Positions 6,047 through 13,254 of a stretch of DNA of 13,254 nt are shown here, piece after piece. Source of the stretch: Streptosporangiaceae bacterium. GTDB taxonomy: Bacteria; Actinomycetota; Actinomycetes; Streptosporangiales; Streptosporangiaceae. How positions within the stretch are numbered: position 1 is the stretch's first letter; each line of letters opens with the position of its first letter. Both the position numbers and the translations under genes were made by a program. The notes beneath the pieces were generated by a model, which saw nothing but the letters and a program-made list of their open reading frames with translations, did no database searches and was not told where the DNA came from. Location: positions 1 through 13,254 of the forward strand of contig JASIGS010000617.1 of the NCBI GenBank assembly GCA_030052355.1, written 5' to 3'.

Positions 6047-6913
6047 ATGCGGGTGAGACGAGTCGTTAGAGGCGTGCCGGGCAGGCTCGCCTGGATTGCG
6101 GGTGCCACCCTGCTGATCGTGGCGCTGGCGGTAGCCGGAAGCGTGCACTTGTCCTCGGCGTCAGGATCGCGGTCGGGGACCGACCCGGTTCAGTTCCTTA
6201 CCCTGCCGCCTGGCGCTCGGCTGCCGTCCGGGGCAGAGTGCGCCCGGCTCGTGCGTGCGTCGCCCAGCCCCGAGAACAGGCCGGCGAACGAAAAGTTCAA
6301 CGACGCCATCGGACAGCACGTGACATTGGCGTTCTTCCCCGCCGGCGACAGCCCGAAGGTGAGCACGCTCGTACCGCTCATCAGCGGCGACTTCACCGGC
6401 ACAACCGAGGAGATTCTGCGCTGGGCGGCCTGCAAGTGGGGTATTGACCAGAACATCGTCTTCGCCCAGGCAGCGGTCGAGAGTTGGTGGGAGCAGGACA
6501 ACCTCGGCGACTGGGGAACCGACGCCGCGCTCTGCCCGCCCGGCCATGGTCTCGGGGCTGACGGCAAGCCTGGGCAGTGCCCGCAAAGCTACGGCATCTT
6601 GCAAACCAGGTATCCCTACGAGAGGGCGGGCTGGCCTGGTGTTGGCAGGTCAACAGCGATGAACGTCGACGCTGCCTACGCCATCTGGCGCTCCTGCTAC
6701 GACGGTTACGAGGTCTGGCTGAACAACGAGCCCAGAGGGCAGCGGTACCGCGCGGGCGATCTGTGGGGGTGCGTGGGGCGGTGGTACGCCGGCACCTGGC
6801 ACACCCCTGCGGCTAACCAGTACATCGCCGTGGTCAAGAAATATCTGCGGGACCGGGTCTGGGAGCAGCCTGACTTCAACGACGCCGCACCTGCGGCCAC
6901 TTCCCGCCGCTGA
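6047..6913 (+). CDS. membrane-anchored lytic-transglycosylase-like protein
   Basis: The 288-aa product has an N-terminal arginine-rich stretch and one hydrophobic segment (residues 14-33), i.e. an uncleaved anchor or signal sequence placing the rest outside the membrane. The C-terminal half resembles the SLT/lysozyme-like fold. IVFAQAAVESWW supplies the presumed catalytic Glu145, SYGILQTRY (181-189) corresponds to the S.GLMQ motif, and DAAYAIWRSCYDGYEVWL with a terminal NQYIAVVKKYL follows in the expected order. It probably cleaves peptidoglycan glycan strands. Several cysteines (such as those near CKWG, LCPPG, CPQS, RSCY and WGCVG) could form disulfides. The start is ATG 6047 or the adjacent GTG 6044, with no strong Shine-Dalgarno; a much longer reading from 5693 covers non-coding sequence. 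Leading the polysaccharide genes, it may open the wall for polymer export. Confidence 0.78.
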   Translation: MRVRRVVRGVPGRLAWIAGATLLIVALAVAGSVHLSSASGSRSGTDPVQFLTLPPGARLPSGAECARLVRASPSPENRPANEKFNDAIGQHVTLAFFPAGDSPKVSTLVPLISGDFTGTTEEILRWAACKWGIDQNIVFAQAAVESWWEQDNLGDWGTDAALCPPGHGLGADGKPGQCPQSYGILQTRYPYERAGWPGVGRSTAMNVDAAYAIWRSCYDGYEVWLNNEPRGQRYRAGDLWGCVGRWYAGTWHTPAANQYIAVVKKYLRDRVWEQPDFNDAAPAATSRR

Positions 6914-6918
6914 CGGCG
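6905..6918 (+). terminator. short hairpin over the transglycosylase stop codon
   Basis: CGCCG (6905-6909) and CGGCG (6914-6918) flank the tetraloop CTGA, which contains the stop codon TGA. No T-tract follows. It may attenuate transcription before the Gfo/Idh/MocA gene 260 bases on, but the 5-bp stem is modest. Confidence 0.35.
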
Positions 6919-7010
6919 AAGCAGAAGTGAGGCAGGCAAAGGCTGTCTCGGCAATCACGATGAGCTGGCGGGGCAGCCGCTGACCAGCCCACGAAGTCGT
7001 TATGCGCATC

Positions 7011-7047
7011 GCGCAATTGGCGCCGGGCCACTTGCGCACCCCAATTG
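7011..7047. promoter_or_regulatory. overlapping inverted repeats upstream of the oxidoreductase gene
   Basis: CAATTGG (7014-7020) with CCAATTG (7041-7047) and, overlapping it, GCGCAA (7011-7016) with TTGCGC (7032-7037) form two competing dyads. They lie in the 266-bp gap between the transglycosylase and oxidoreductase genes, about 130 bases before the latter. The A+T-containing cores suggest an operator or promoter-associated site for the downstream polysaccharide genes. No convincing -35/-10 pair with normal spacing was found. Confidence 0.35.
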
Positions 7048-7166
7048 TCCGGAACGCTATTACGTCAACTGAGGGCTGTGCCCGCGCCAATCCAGAGCCT
7101 AGGTTTGCGATCACCGGGGGTGAACTCTGGAATTCCGAAGCTGGCGCCCAGGTGACCCCTACGAAT

Positions 7167-7173
7167 GAGGAGG
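7167..7173 (+). promoter_or_regulatory. Shine-Dalgarno that sets a TTG start
   Basis: GAGGAGG at 7167-7173 lies six bases before TTG 7180. The ATG at 7165 overlaps this motif and would itself have no ribosome-binding site, so TTG is the better start for the following gene. Confidence 0.75.
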
Positions 7174-7179
7174 ACGCAG

Positions 7180-8370
7180 TTGACGGGAGCACCGGCGGCT
7201 AGCGGCTGTCGTGTCGCCCTTATTGGATGCGGTTACTGGGGCTCGAAGCACGCCCGGGTGCTACAGGCGGCCGAAGGCGTGGACGAGCTCGTCCTCGTGG
7301 ACAGCCGCGAAGATCGAATGCGGAACCTGGCCCGCAGCTACAAGATCACCCGCTGCTACGACGCACTCGGGCCGGCGCTTGAGCATGTCGATGCCGTGGT
7401 GGTGGCGACACCGCCGAGCACCCATGTACCGCTCGCCCTGGCGGCGATCAGGGCGGGCAAGCACGTCCTGGTGGAGAAGCCGCTGGCGCCCACCAGTGCC
7501 GGAGCACGGGCGATGGTGGTCGCCGCGTCCGCGGCCGGGGTCGTGCTGATGGTCGGCCATACCTTTGAGTACAACCCGGCGGTCCGCAGGCTGGCCGAGA
7601 TTGTGCAAACCAAGGAACTCGGCGACGTCTACTACGTTGACAGCGCCAGGCTCAACCTGGGGCTGTACCAGAACGACGTCAACGTGATCCTCGACCTTGC
7701 GCCTCACGACGTATCCATCATCAACTACGTGCTGGGTCGCAAGCCGCTCGTCGTCCAGGCCTGGGCTTCCCGGCACGCGCACCGCCGGCTTGAGGACGTT
7801 GCATACCTGCGCCTGTATTACGACGACTGCCTCGACGACGGCGGCTTGTCCGCGAACATCCATGTGAGCTGGCTGGACCCGTGCAAGGTTCGCCGGGTCA
7901 CGGCCGTCGGCAGCAAGAAAATGGCTGTCTATGACGATCTGGCCACGGACGAGCAGATCCGTATTCTGGACAAGGGCGTATCTGCCCCGTCCGACAGCGA
8001 CGACCTGACTCAGCCGCCGATGTCGTATCGCTACGGCGACATCATCGTGCCGTTCGTTCCGCCCGACGAGCCGCTGGCCGTGCAGGACCGGCACTTTGTC
8101 GAGTGCATCGCCAGCGGCCAGCGACCCCTTAGCGACGGTGAGGACGGGCTGGCGGTCGTTGAGGTGCTCGACGCTGCCGAACTGTCACGGCGGCTCGGCC
8201 GCGCCGTGCTACTTGACGAGGTCAGGCCCGCCGATGGCGTGAACGGTTCGTCGCTGCGGCGTCGGGAACTGACGCCGGCTCCCTCGCTTCCGGCACTGCC
8301 GCCCGAGCACGCAGCGGCTGCTTCGGCTGTCGCGCCGCTGCTTACCGCGTCCGGCCCGGGTGCGGGATGA
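7180..8370 (+). CDS. Gfo/Idh/MocA-family NAD(P)-dependent sugar (nucleotide) oxidoreductase
   Basis: The 396-aa enzyme begins with a Rossmann fold (VALIGCGYWGSKHARVL, GxGxxG at residues 16-21). VLVEKPLAP follows with the EKP motif at 99-101, Lys101-type lysine at 100 being the usual catalytic residue. SARLNLGLYQNDVNVILDLA then PHDVSI carries the D172-x3-H176 motif of the C-terminal alpha/beta domain. This RLNLG...DVN...DLAPHD form is characteristic of relatives in polysaccharide loci, such as the WlbA-type UDP-sugar 3-dehydrogenases. It probably oxidises a ring hydroxyl of a nucleotide-linked sugar using NAD(P), supplying a modified precursor to the polymer machinery downstream. The last 40 residues are Ala/Pro-rich and low in complexity. 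The start is TTG, set by GAGGAGG. It precedes the flippase-polymerase gene by 90 bases on the same strand. The family is firm, the exact substrate unknown. Confidence 0.9.
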   Translation: MTGAPAASGCRVALIGCGYWGSKHARVLQAAEGVDELVLVDSREDRMRNLARSYKITRCYDALGPALEHVDAVVVATPPSTHVPLALAAIRAGKHVLVEKPLAPTSAGARAMVVAASAAGVVLMVGHTFEYNPAVRRLAEIVQTKELGDVYYVDSARLNLGLYQNDVNVILDLAPHDVSIINYVLGRKPLVVQAWASRHAHRRLEDVAYLRLYYDDCLDDGGLSANIHVSWLDPCKVRRVTAVGSKKMAVYDDLATDEQIRILDKGVSAPSDSDDLTQPPMSYRYGDIIVPFVPPDEPLAVQDRHFVECIASGQRPLSDGEDGLAVVEVLDAAELSRRLGRAVLLDEVRPADGVNGSSLRRRELTPAPSLPALPPEHAAAASAVAPLLTASGPGAG

Positions 8371-8444
8371 GCACGTGCCGAGGCAGAACGTCGCCTGTTA
8401 CGCGGTTGAGCCCACGCCCCTGGTGACAACCGTGCCGGCCACGC

Positions 8445-8457
8445 GCACCAGCGGTGC
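8445..8457 (+). promoter_or_regulatory. small hairpin just before the fusion-gene start
   Basis: GCACC (8445-8449) pairs with GGTGC (8453-8457) around a 3-base loop, ending three bases before ATG 8461. There is no Shine-Dalgarno in front of that ATG. The hairpin occupies the place where one would be and could limit initiation. Alternatively, translation starts at ATG 8515. The stem is short, so this is tentative. Confidence 0.25.
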
Positions 8458-8460
8458 ACC

Positions 8461-11400
8461 ATGAGCGCGCCAGGCCGCGAGGCCCGCGCCGCCAGGCAGG
8501 CAGGCGTCAGAAGCATGACGGTCCCGGCGGTTGCGGCCGGCCTGCGAGCCTGGCCTGGCGCGAGGGACCAGAACGGTGCACGAGTGCCCGACGGTAGCGG
8601 TCCGGTCGCGGAGCTGGCCCGGCCGGCCTCGGCAGCCGGTGACTCCCTGACGGTCGCCGTGTGGACAATGCTGAGCCGGGTCACCGGCCTGGCGAGGGTC
8701 GCTGTCGCCGCCGCGGTGCTTGGACCCACCTACGCCGGGAACACCTACCAGTTCACGAACTCGCTGCCCAACCTCCTCTATTACGGCTTCCTGGCCGGCG
8801 GCTTCTTCTCGTCGCTGCTCGCCCCTACTCTGGTGCGCCACATAGACGCCGGGGACCGGCGAGCCTCTGAACGTGTTGCTGGCGGCCTCCTCGGCGTGAC
8901 AATGGCGGCGATGATCGCGGTCGCGCCGGTGGCGATCTTCCTGGGCCCGCTCGCGCTGAGGATCGGGGTGATCGGCGGACCGCGTGCGGTGGGCGCCGAT
9001 GAAGTCCGCGTTGCTCGCCTGCTGATCGTGACCGTTATTCCGCAGGTGTTCCTCTACGGCGTCGTCGGCACCGCGACCGCGGTGATGAACGCCCGCCGGC
9101 GGTTCGCGCTTGCCGCGGGAGCGCCGGCTCTGGAGAACCTGGGCACGATCGCCGTCCTCGGGATGACAGCTGCCCTGTACGGAATCGGCCGGAACATCGG
9201 TGACCTGCCCACCAGCGAGATCCTGCTGCTCGGGCTGGGCTCGACAGGCGCGGTCGCGTTGCACGCGGCCACCCAGTGGTGGGGCGCGCGGCGAGCTGGT
9301 GTCCTGCTCCTGCCGCGCCTAGGCTGGCGCGACCCGGAGGTTCGTTCCGTCGTCCGGCGCGCGCTGCCGGCGCTTGGACAGGCTGGACTGGAGGCCCTTC
9401 AGCTCCTGGCGCTGCTCATCGCCGCGAACCGCCTTCCCGGCGGTGTCGTGGCGTTCGGTATTGCCTGGAACTTCTACAACCTTGCGAACAACCTGGGAAC
9501 GGCGCCGGTTGCCTTGTCGCTGGTGCCCCGGCTGGCGCGGATGAGCCTGAGCGGGGATGACAGAGAGTTCCGCGACACCCTGGTTCGCGGCCTGCGCCTC
9601 GGGTTCTTCATCACGATTCCCGCCGCAGCCGCCTTTCTGGTTCTGGCCAGGCCGCTGGCGTCAGCCATCTCCTTCGGCAGCATGGACTCGGCGGCGGGCA
9701 TCGGCACGGTTACCGCGGCGCTACGCGCGCTCTCCCTGGCGGTTGTCGGTCAGACCGTGTTCATGATCATGACCTACGCGTACTACGCGCGCAAAGACAC
9801 GAGGTCGCCGCTGCGTTCGATGATCGTCCAGGCGGCCGTGTGCACGCTGGCCGTCGGGTTGAGCGTGCTCGCTCACGGGACAGCGGTGCTCACCGTACTG
9901 GGGCTGGCCGTGTCCGTATCGGTCGTCGCGGCTGCGGTACACCTGGCGATCGGGATGAGGCGGACGCTCGGCCTCGGGGGCGCAGAGCGTCTCGCGCCTT
10001 CGCTCGGAAAGTTCGTGGCCGGAGCCGCCATCATGGCCGGGCCCGCCTGGATTGCCGCAACCGCCGTATCCGGCTGGCTCGGGCGACCGCTGGGCGCGCG
10101 GATTGGCATAACGGCGGCGGCGCTGGCCGGGGCTGCCACGTTCGTGGCCGTCCAGGCCGCGTGGCGAACTCCCGAGGTGGGCTGGCTGGCCGAAGGCCTG
10201 CACGAACTGGGTGGCAGGGCCGCCACGCCGCCGGAGCCGGTGCCTGGCGGCCGGGACAGCGTCGTCGGCTGGCGTCCGCGCCCCGGACCACTCCCCGGAC
10301 ACTACCGGCGCGAACGGCTGCCGCGTCGCCCCTCAGATCGCTGGCTGATTGGGCCGGCCCTCGTAGCGACCGGATGCGCCGGAGTGGCGACCGCGTTCGG
10401 CCCTCGGACAGCGCTCATTGCCCTGCTGCTTGCGGTGGTGACAGCAGGCATATGGCGGTGGCCAGCGCTAGGGGCGTACCTGGCCATAGGCCTGACCCCG
10501 CTCACCGTGCAACTCGACCTCGGTCACGCGCTGCCCCTCATCAGGCCGAACGAGGCCCTCGACCTGCTCGTGGGAGCCACGCTGGCGGTCCGCGGGCTGC
10601 TCAGGGCGCGCACGGGCGAGCTGCTCAGGATCCGCTTGAACCGGGTGGAGCTGGCCATGGTCTTGATGGCGGTGTCGAATTCCGTCATCCCGCTGCTGTG
10701 GATGGTGATCCGCGAGGAAGCGATCACTCAAAGTGACCTGCTTTACGCGCTGGTGATGTGGAAGCTGCTGGGCATCTACGTGATCGTCCGCGTTGCGGTG
10801 CGCTCAGAAGGCCAGATACGGCGGTGCCTGTGGCTGTCGGTCGCGGTCGCGTGCGTTGTCGCGCTGGTCGCGGTCATGCAGTCGCTGTCGCTGTTCGGGG
10901 TGCCGCGGCTGCTCGCCGAGTTCTTCGGCGGCCCCACGGAGTTCGGACCACCCGGTGGCCGGGGCAGCTCGACACTTGGGCTGCCCGCCGCCACCGCGGA
11001 CCTCATGGTCTTCAACCTGGCCATCGTGTGCGGCTTGTGGGCGCGGTACCGCCGGCACCCGGTGGTGCTGGCCGGTGCGGCCGCGCTGATGGTGTTCGGC
11101 GTGCTCGCCGCTGGCGAGTTCGCCGGTGTCATCGGCTTGATCGTCGGCCTGATCTGCATCGCGATCGTGACCGGCTCGGCACGGCTCCTCGGGTGGTCCG
11201 TGCCGTTCCTGGCGGTCGGCGGCTACCTCATGTGGCCCGTGATCAGCGGTCGCCTCATCGGCTTCCAGTCGGCGTCCGGATTGCCGGAGAGCTGGACCGG
11301 ACGGCTGCATAATCTGGAGACCTACTTCTGGCCCAAGCTGTTCTCCGACTGGAACTTCGTACTCGGCGTCAGGCCGTCGGCCGTCGTCGACGTCGTGAGC

Positions 11401-11886
11401 GCGTCGGGGAACGAGGTCTGGATCGAAAGTGGCTATACCTGGCTGCTGTGGGGCGGCGGCATCCCGCTGCTGCTGAGCTTCCTGTTCTTCGTCTACGTGA
11501 CCGCGCAGCAGGGCTGGCGGGCAGCACACGGGAACCTGCAGGCACGAAGCGTCGCGGGCGTGGCGACATTCGTGGCGGTGGTCGTCATTACCGTCCTCAT
11601 GATCTTTGATCCGCACCTGACCTACCGGGGCTCAGCCGACGAGTTCTTCTTTCTGATCGCGCTGGCCTTGCCCAGGGATCGGCATGCCGAGCTGGTCGGC
11701 CACCACTACCAGGCACTATCCGAACTGACTGCACGGAGAACACATGACAGTCGACAAGACGATCAACGAAACGGTCCCCGATGGGAACGCCAGCGCGGAG
11801 CAGCCGTCGGAGACGGCAGCGAAGCCGGAACCCAGGCAGCGGGAGGTGAAGCTGCCGTCGCCATGGAGTCGGGCCAGCGATCTTAA
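8461..11886 (+). CDS. MurJ/MviN-type flippase fused to O-antigen ligase/Wzy-type polymerase
   Basis: One uninterrupted frame of 1141 codons joins two polytopic modules. Residues about 60-575 are a MurJ/MviN-type MOP flippase. SRVTGLARVAVAAAVLG (72-88) with the following NSLPNLLYYGFLAGGFFSSL is its N-terminal signature, and ARKDTRSPLRSMIVQ lies in the second half. A Pro/Arg/Gly-rich linker (about 580-625) follows. Residues about 627-1075 are a second set of membrane helices with O-antigen ligase/polymerase marks: GRGSSTLGLPAATADLMVFN, then WTGRLHNLETYFW and NEVWIESGYTWLLWGGGIPL in the large loop. It probably flips lipid-linked repeat units and polymerises them outside. Each module alone normally runs about 450-550 residues. 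ATG 8461 lacks a Shine-Dalgarno and 8515 is an alternative. The last 47 codons overlap the next gene in another frame and are probably not conserved. Confidence 0.85.
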   Translation: MSAPGREARAARQAGVRSMTVPAVAAGLRAWPGARDQNGARVPDGSGPVAELARPASAAGDSLTVAVWTMLSRVTGLARVAVAAAVLGPTYAGNTYQFTNSLPNLLYYGFLAGGFFSSLLAPTLVRHIDAGDRRASERVAGGLLGVTMAAMIAVAPVAIFLGPLALRIGVIGGPRAVGADEVRVARLLIVTVIPQVFLYGVVGTATAVMNARRRFALAAGAPALENLGTIAVLGMTAALYGIGRNIGDLPTSEILLLGLGSTGAVALHAATQWWGARRAGVLLLPRLGWRDPEVRSVVRRALPALGQAGLEALQLLALLIAANRLPGGVVAFGIAWNFYNLANNLGTAPVALSLVPRLARMSLSGDDREFRDTLVRGLRLGFFITIPAAAAFLVLARPLASAISFGSMDSAAGIGTVTAALRALSLAVVGQTVFMIMTYAYYARKDTRSPLRSMIVQAAVCTLAVGLSVLAHGTAVLTVLGLAVSVSVVAAAVHLAIGMRRTLGLGGAERLAPSLGKFVAGAAIMAGPAWIAATAVSGWLGRPLGARIGITAAALAGAATFVAVQAAWRTPEVGWLAEGLHELGGRAATPPEPVPGGRDSVVGWRPRPGPLPGHYRRERLPRRPSDRWLIGPALVATGCAGVATAFGPRTALIALLLAVVTAGIWRWPALGAYLAIGLTPLTVQLDLGHALPLIRPNEALDLLVGATLAVRGLLRARTGELLRIRLNRVELAMVLMAVSNSVIPLLWMVIREEAITQSDLLYALVMWKLLGIYVIVRVAVRSEGQIRRCLWLSVAVACVVALVAVMQSLSLFGVPRLLAEFFGGPTEFGPPGGRGSSTLGLPAATADLMVFNLAIVCGLWARYRRHPVVLAGAAALMVFGVLAAGEFAGVIGLIVGLICIAIVTGSARLLGWSVPFLAVGGYLMWPVISGRLIGFQSASGLPESWTGRLHNLETYFWPKLFSDWNFVLGVRPSAVVDVVSASGNEVWIESGYTWLLWGGGIPLLLSFLFFVYVTAQQGWRAAHGNLQARSVAGVATFVAVVVITVLMIFDPHLTYRGSADEFFFLIALALPRDRHAELVGHHYQALSELTARRTHDSRQDDQRNGPRWERQRGAAVGDGSEAGTQAAGGEAAVAMESGQRS

Positions 11887-13254
11887 GGCCAAACTGATGG
11901 CGCTGCGCAATGTGGAGCACCCCCGGTCGTCGCTGCGGGGAGGGCCATCGTGGCCGCGCTTCCTGGTGGCACGCGGGGCCTGGGTTATCAGCCTGACGCT
12001 CGTCACGGTTGGCGGTGCTGCCGTGCTGGCGCACTCTCAGACCCCGCAGTACCGGTCCCAGGCGGTAGTGAACGTGTCGCCGCCGGCCGTCTCTGCCAGC
12101 AGCGGCAATCCGCCCAACATGGCGACCGAGGAGGACCTGGTGAAGTCCGGGACCGTGCTGACGAGGGCTTCCGCGCTGCTGCACGTGCCGGTTGCCGCGC
12201 TGGCCAGCGGGCTGTCGGTCAACGTCCCGAGCACGACTACCTTGCTGCAGATCTCGTATTCGGATCCGGTCCCGCGCATAGCACAGCAGCGGGCGCAGGC
12301 AATCGCCATGGCCTACGTCTCCTATCGGACGCCGCGGCCGGCCCAGGGCACAACCTCGGCGAGTCACGCTGTCGATAGCACCGCTCCGAGCGCTGACCTC
12401 GTCACGGCGGCCCAGCTGCCGACGTCGCCGACCAGCCCTAACTACCTGATCGACCTTGGCGCCGCGCTCATTGTGGGGCTAGCACTCGGCATCGGCCTCG
12501 CGTTGCTTCGCGATCGTCTGGACGACCATGTGCGCGGACCGCTCGATCTCGAGGCGCAGGTCGCCGCCCCGGTGCTCGGGGTTATTCCCGGTCTCCGGCG
12601 CAGCGCTGGCGATGGCGCTGGCCAGCTCGTCATGGTCGCTTACCCGGACTCTCCCGTCGCTGAGGCCTATCGCGGTCTGCGGACGCGGCTGCTGCAGGCG
12701 GCAGACCACCTGGAGGCCACGACGCTTCTCGTTACCAGCCCGGGCTGGGAGGACAAGAGCACGGTCGCAGCCAACCTCGCTGTCGCGCTCGCGCAGTCGG
12801 GCCGAGAGGTGGCGCTGGTGTGCGCCGACCTGCGATGGGGGCGGGCGCACGAGCCGTTCGGCCCGGACACTGGGTACGGCCTCAGCGAGCTCGTCGAAGG
12901 ACAGACCAGCCTGGCCGGGGCTCTGTCGGCCACCGAGGTTCCCGGACTGAAGGTGCTCACGCCGGGCCTGATTCCCGCCGACCCGGCCGCGCTGCTGCAA
13001 CGTCCCGCCTTGCGCACGGCACTCGGCGACATTAGGACAGGGGCGGATATCGTCGTGATCGAGGCCCCTCCGCTGCTAGCCAGCCCGGACACCCGGGCGC
13101 TCGCGGACCTGGCGGACATCATCCTTCTAGTGGCAGACGGGCGCGTGTCCACCAGGACCCATGTGCGACTTGCCATGCACGAGGCCGACGACGTCCGCGG
13201 CAAGCTGGCCGGGTGGGTGCTCTGCAACGAAGGCCGCCGCCTGCGGTACAGCGG
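11744..13254 (+). CDS. Wzz-type polysaccharide co-polymerase with BY-kinase-like ATPase domain (3' end outside window)
   Basis: 503 codons are visible. An N-terminal cytoplasmic Lys/Pro/Glu-rich tail is followed by a first membrane helix (about 73-98), a short outer Wzz domain (QYRSQAVVNVSP to about residue 225), a second helix (234-258) and a cytoplasmic MinD/ParA-like domain from about 300. This is the layout of actinobacterial chain-length regulators joined to a bacterial tyrosine kinase (BY-kinase). Its ATPase motifs are altered: Walker A reads SPGWEDKST (332-340, Asp instead of Gly before Lys338), Walker A' reads VCADLRWG (359-366), and Walker B reads VVIEAPP (437-443, Glu for Asp). Catalysis may be impaired. 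GGAG five bases before ATG 11744 supports this start despite the 143-base overlap with the fusion gene; ATG 11897 is the alternative. Any C-terminal tyrosine cluster is not visible. Confidence 0.85.
   Translation, partial: MTVDKTINETVPDGNASAEQPSETAAKPEPRQREVKLPSPWSRASDLKAKLMALRNVEHPRSSLRGGPSWPRFLVARGAWVISLTLVTVGGAAVLAHSQTPQYRSQAVVNVSPPAVSASSGNPPNMATEEDLVKSGTVLTRASALLHVPVAALASGLSVNVPSTTTLLQISYSDPVPRIAQQRAQAIAMAYVSYRTPRPAQGTTSASHAVDSTAPSADLVTAAQLPTSPTSPNYLIDLGAALIVGLALGIGLALLRDRLDDHVRGPLDLEAQVAAPVLGVIPGLRRSAGDGAGQLVMVAYPDSPVAEAYRGLRTRLLQAADHLEATTLLVTSPGWEDKSTVAANLAVALAQSGREVALVCADLRWGRAHEPFGPDTGYGLSELVEGQTSLAGALSATEVPGLKVLTPGLIPADPAALLQRPALRTALGDIRTGADIVVIEAPPLLASPDTRALADLADIILLVADGRVSTRTHVRLAMHEADDVRGKLAGWVLCNEGRRLRYS

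Noticed and set aside
10804..11616. 270-residue minus-strand frame inside the fusion gene
   Set aside because: It is antisense to conserved polymerase motifs and has His/Asp/Arg-rich low-complexity composition typical of a shadow frame.
1..13254. tRNA, rRNA, CRISPR array, insertion sequence or complete transposase
   Set aside because: No cloverleaf, rRNA-like block, spaced direct-repeat array or transposase DDE-type protein could be recognised on either strand by reading.

Overview
The window is high-G+C DNA with strong G/C preference at third codon positions, Shine-Dalgarno motifs of the AAGGAGG/GGAGG type, GTG/TTG start options and gene families typical of Actinomycetes. It reads as a chromosomal stretch of a soil-type actinomycete. 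The genus cannot be fixed from the sequence, and no rRNA, tRNA, CRISPR array or intact transposase is visible.

Left part (1-2959), small-molecule metabolism and regulation: the C-terminal part of an alpha/beta hydrolase; a convergent LysR-type regulator ending in a 20-bp hairpin that carries the stop codon in its loop; a divergent 105-residue protein of unknown function; and a divergent RibD-C/dihydrofolate-reductase-like protein read toward it. A nested inverted repeat separates the last two.

Middle part (2960-6040), accessory and partly decaying: the frameshifted C-terminal half of a class A flavin monooxygenase lies directly behind a TetR-like regulator, which is probably its former controller. 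Upstream, read the other way, is a tight three-gene unit: a 142-aa protein, a 41-aa zinc-ribbon microprotein and a 149-aa SH3-like-barrel protein that overlaps the microprotein by ATGA. I do not recognise this cassette. It is followed by about 350 bases without an intact gene, which hold a probable second gene remnant and a 10-bp tandem repeat.

Right part (6047-13254), cell-envelope/exopolysaccharide genes all on the + strand: a membrane-anchored lytic-transglycosylase-like protein; a Gfo/Idh/MocA sugar dehydrogenase (TTG start set by its RBS); a 1141-codon reading frame joining a MurJ/MviN-type flippase to an O-antigen ligase/Wzy-type polymerase; and a Wzz-type chain-length protein with a BY-kinase-like ATPase domain, cut by the window end. 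The likely division of labour is sugar-nucleotide modification (Gfo/Idh/MocA), lipid-linked repeat-unit flipping and polymerisation (fusion protein), chain-length control (Wzz/BY-kinase-like) and peptidoglycan remodelling for passage (transglycosylase).

The most notable points are the flippase-polymerase fusion, the altered Walker motifs in the BY-kinase-like domain, the three-gene zinc-ribbon cassette and the decayed monooxygenase behind TetR.
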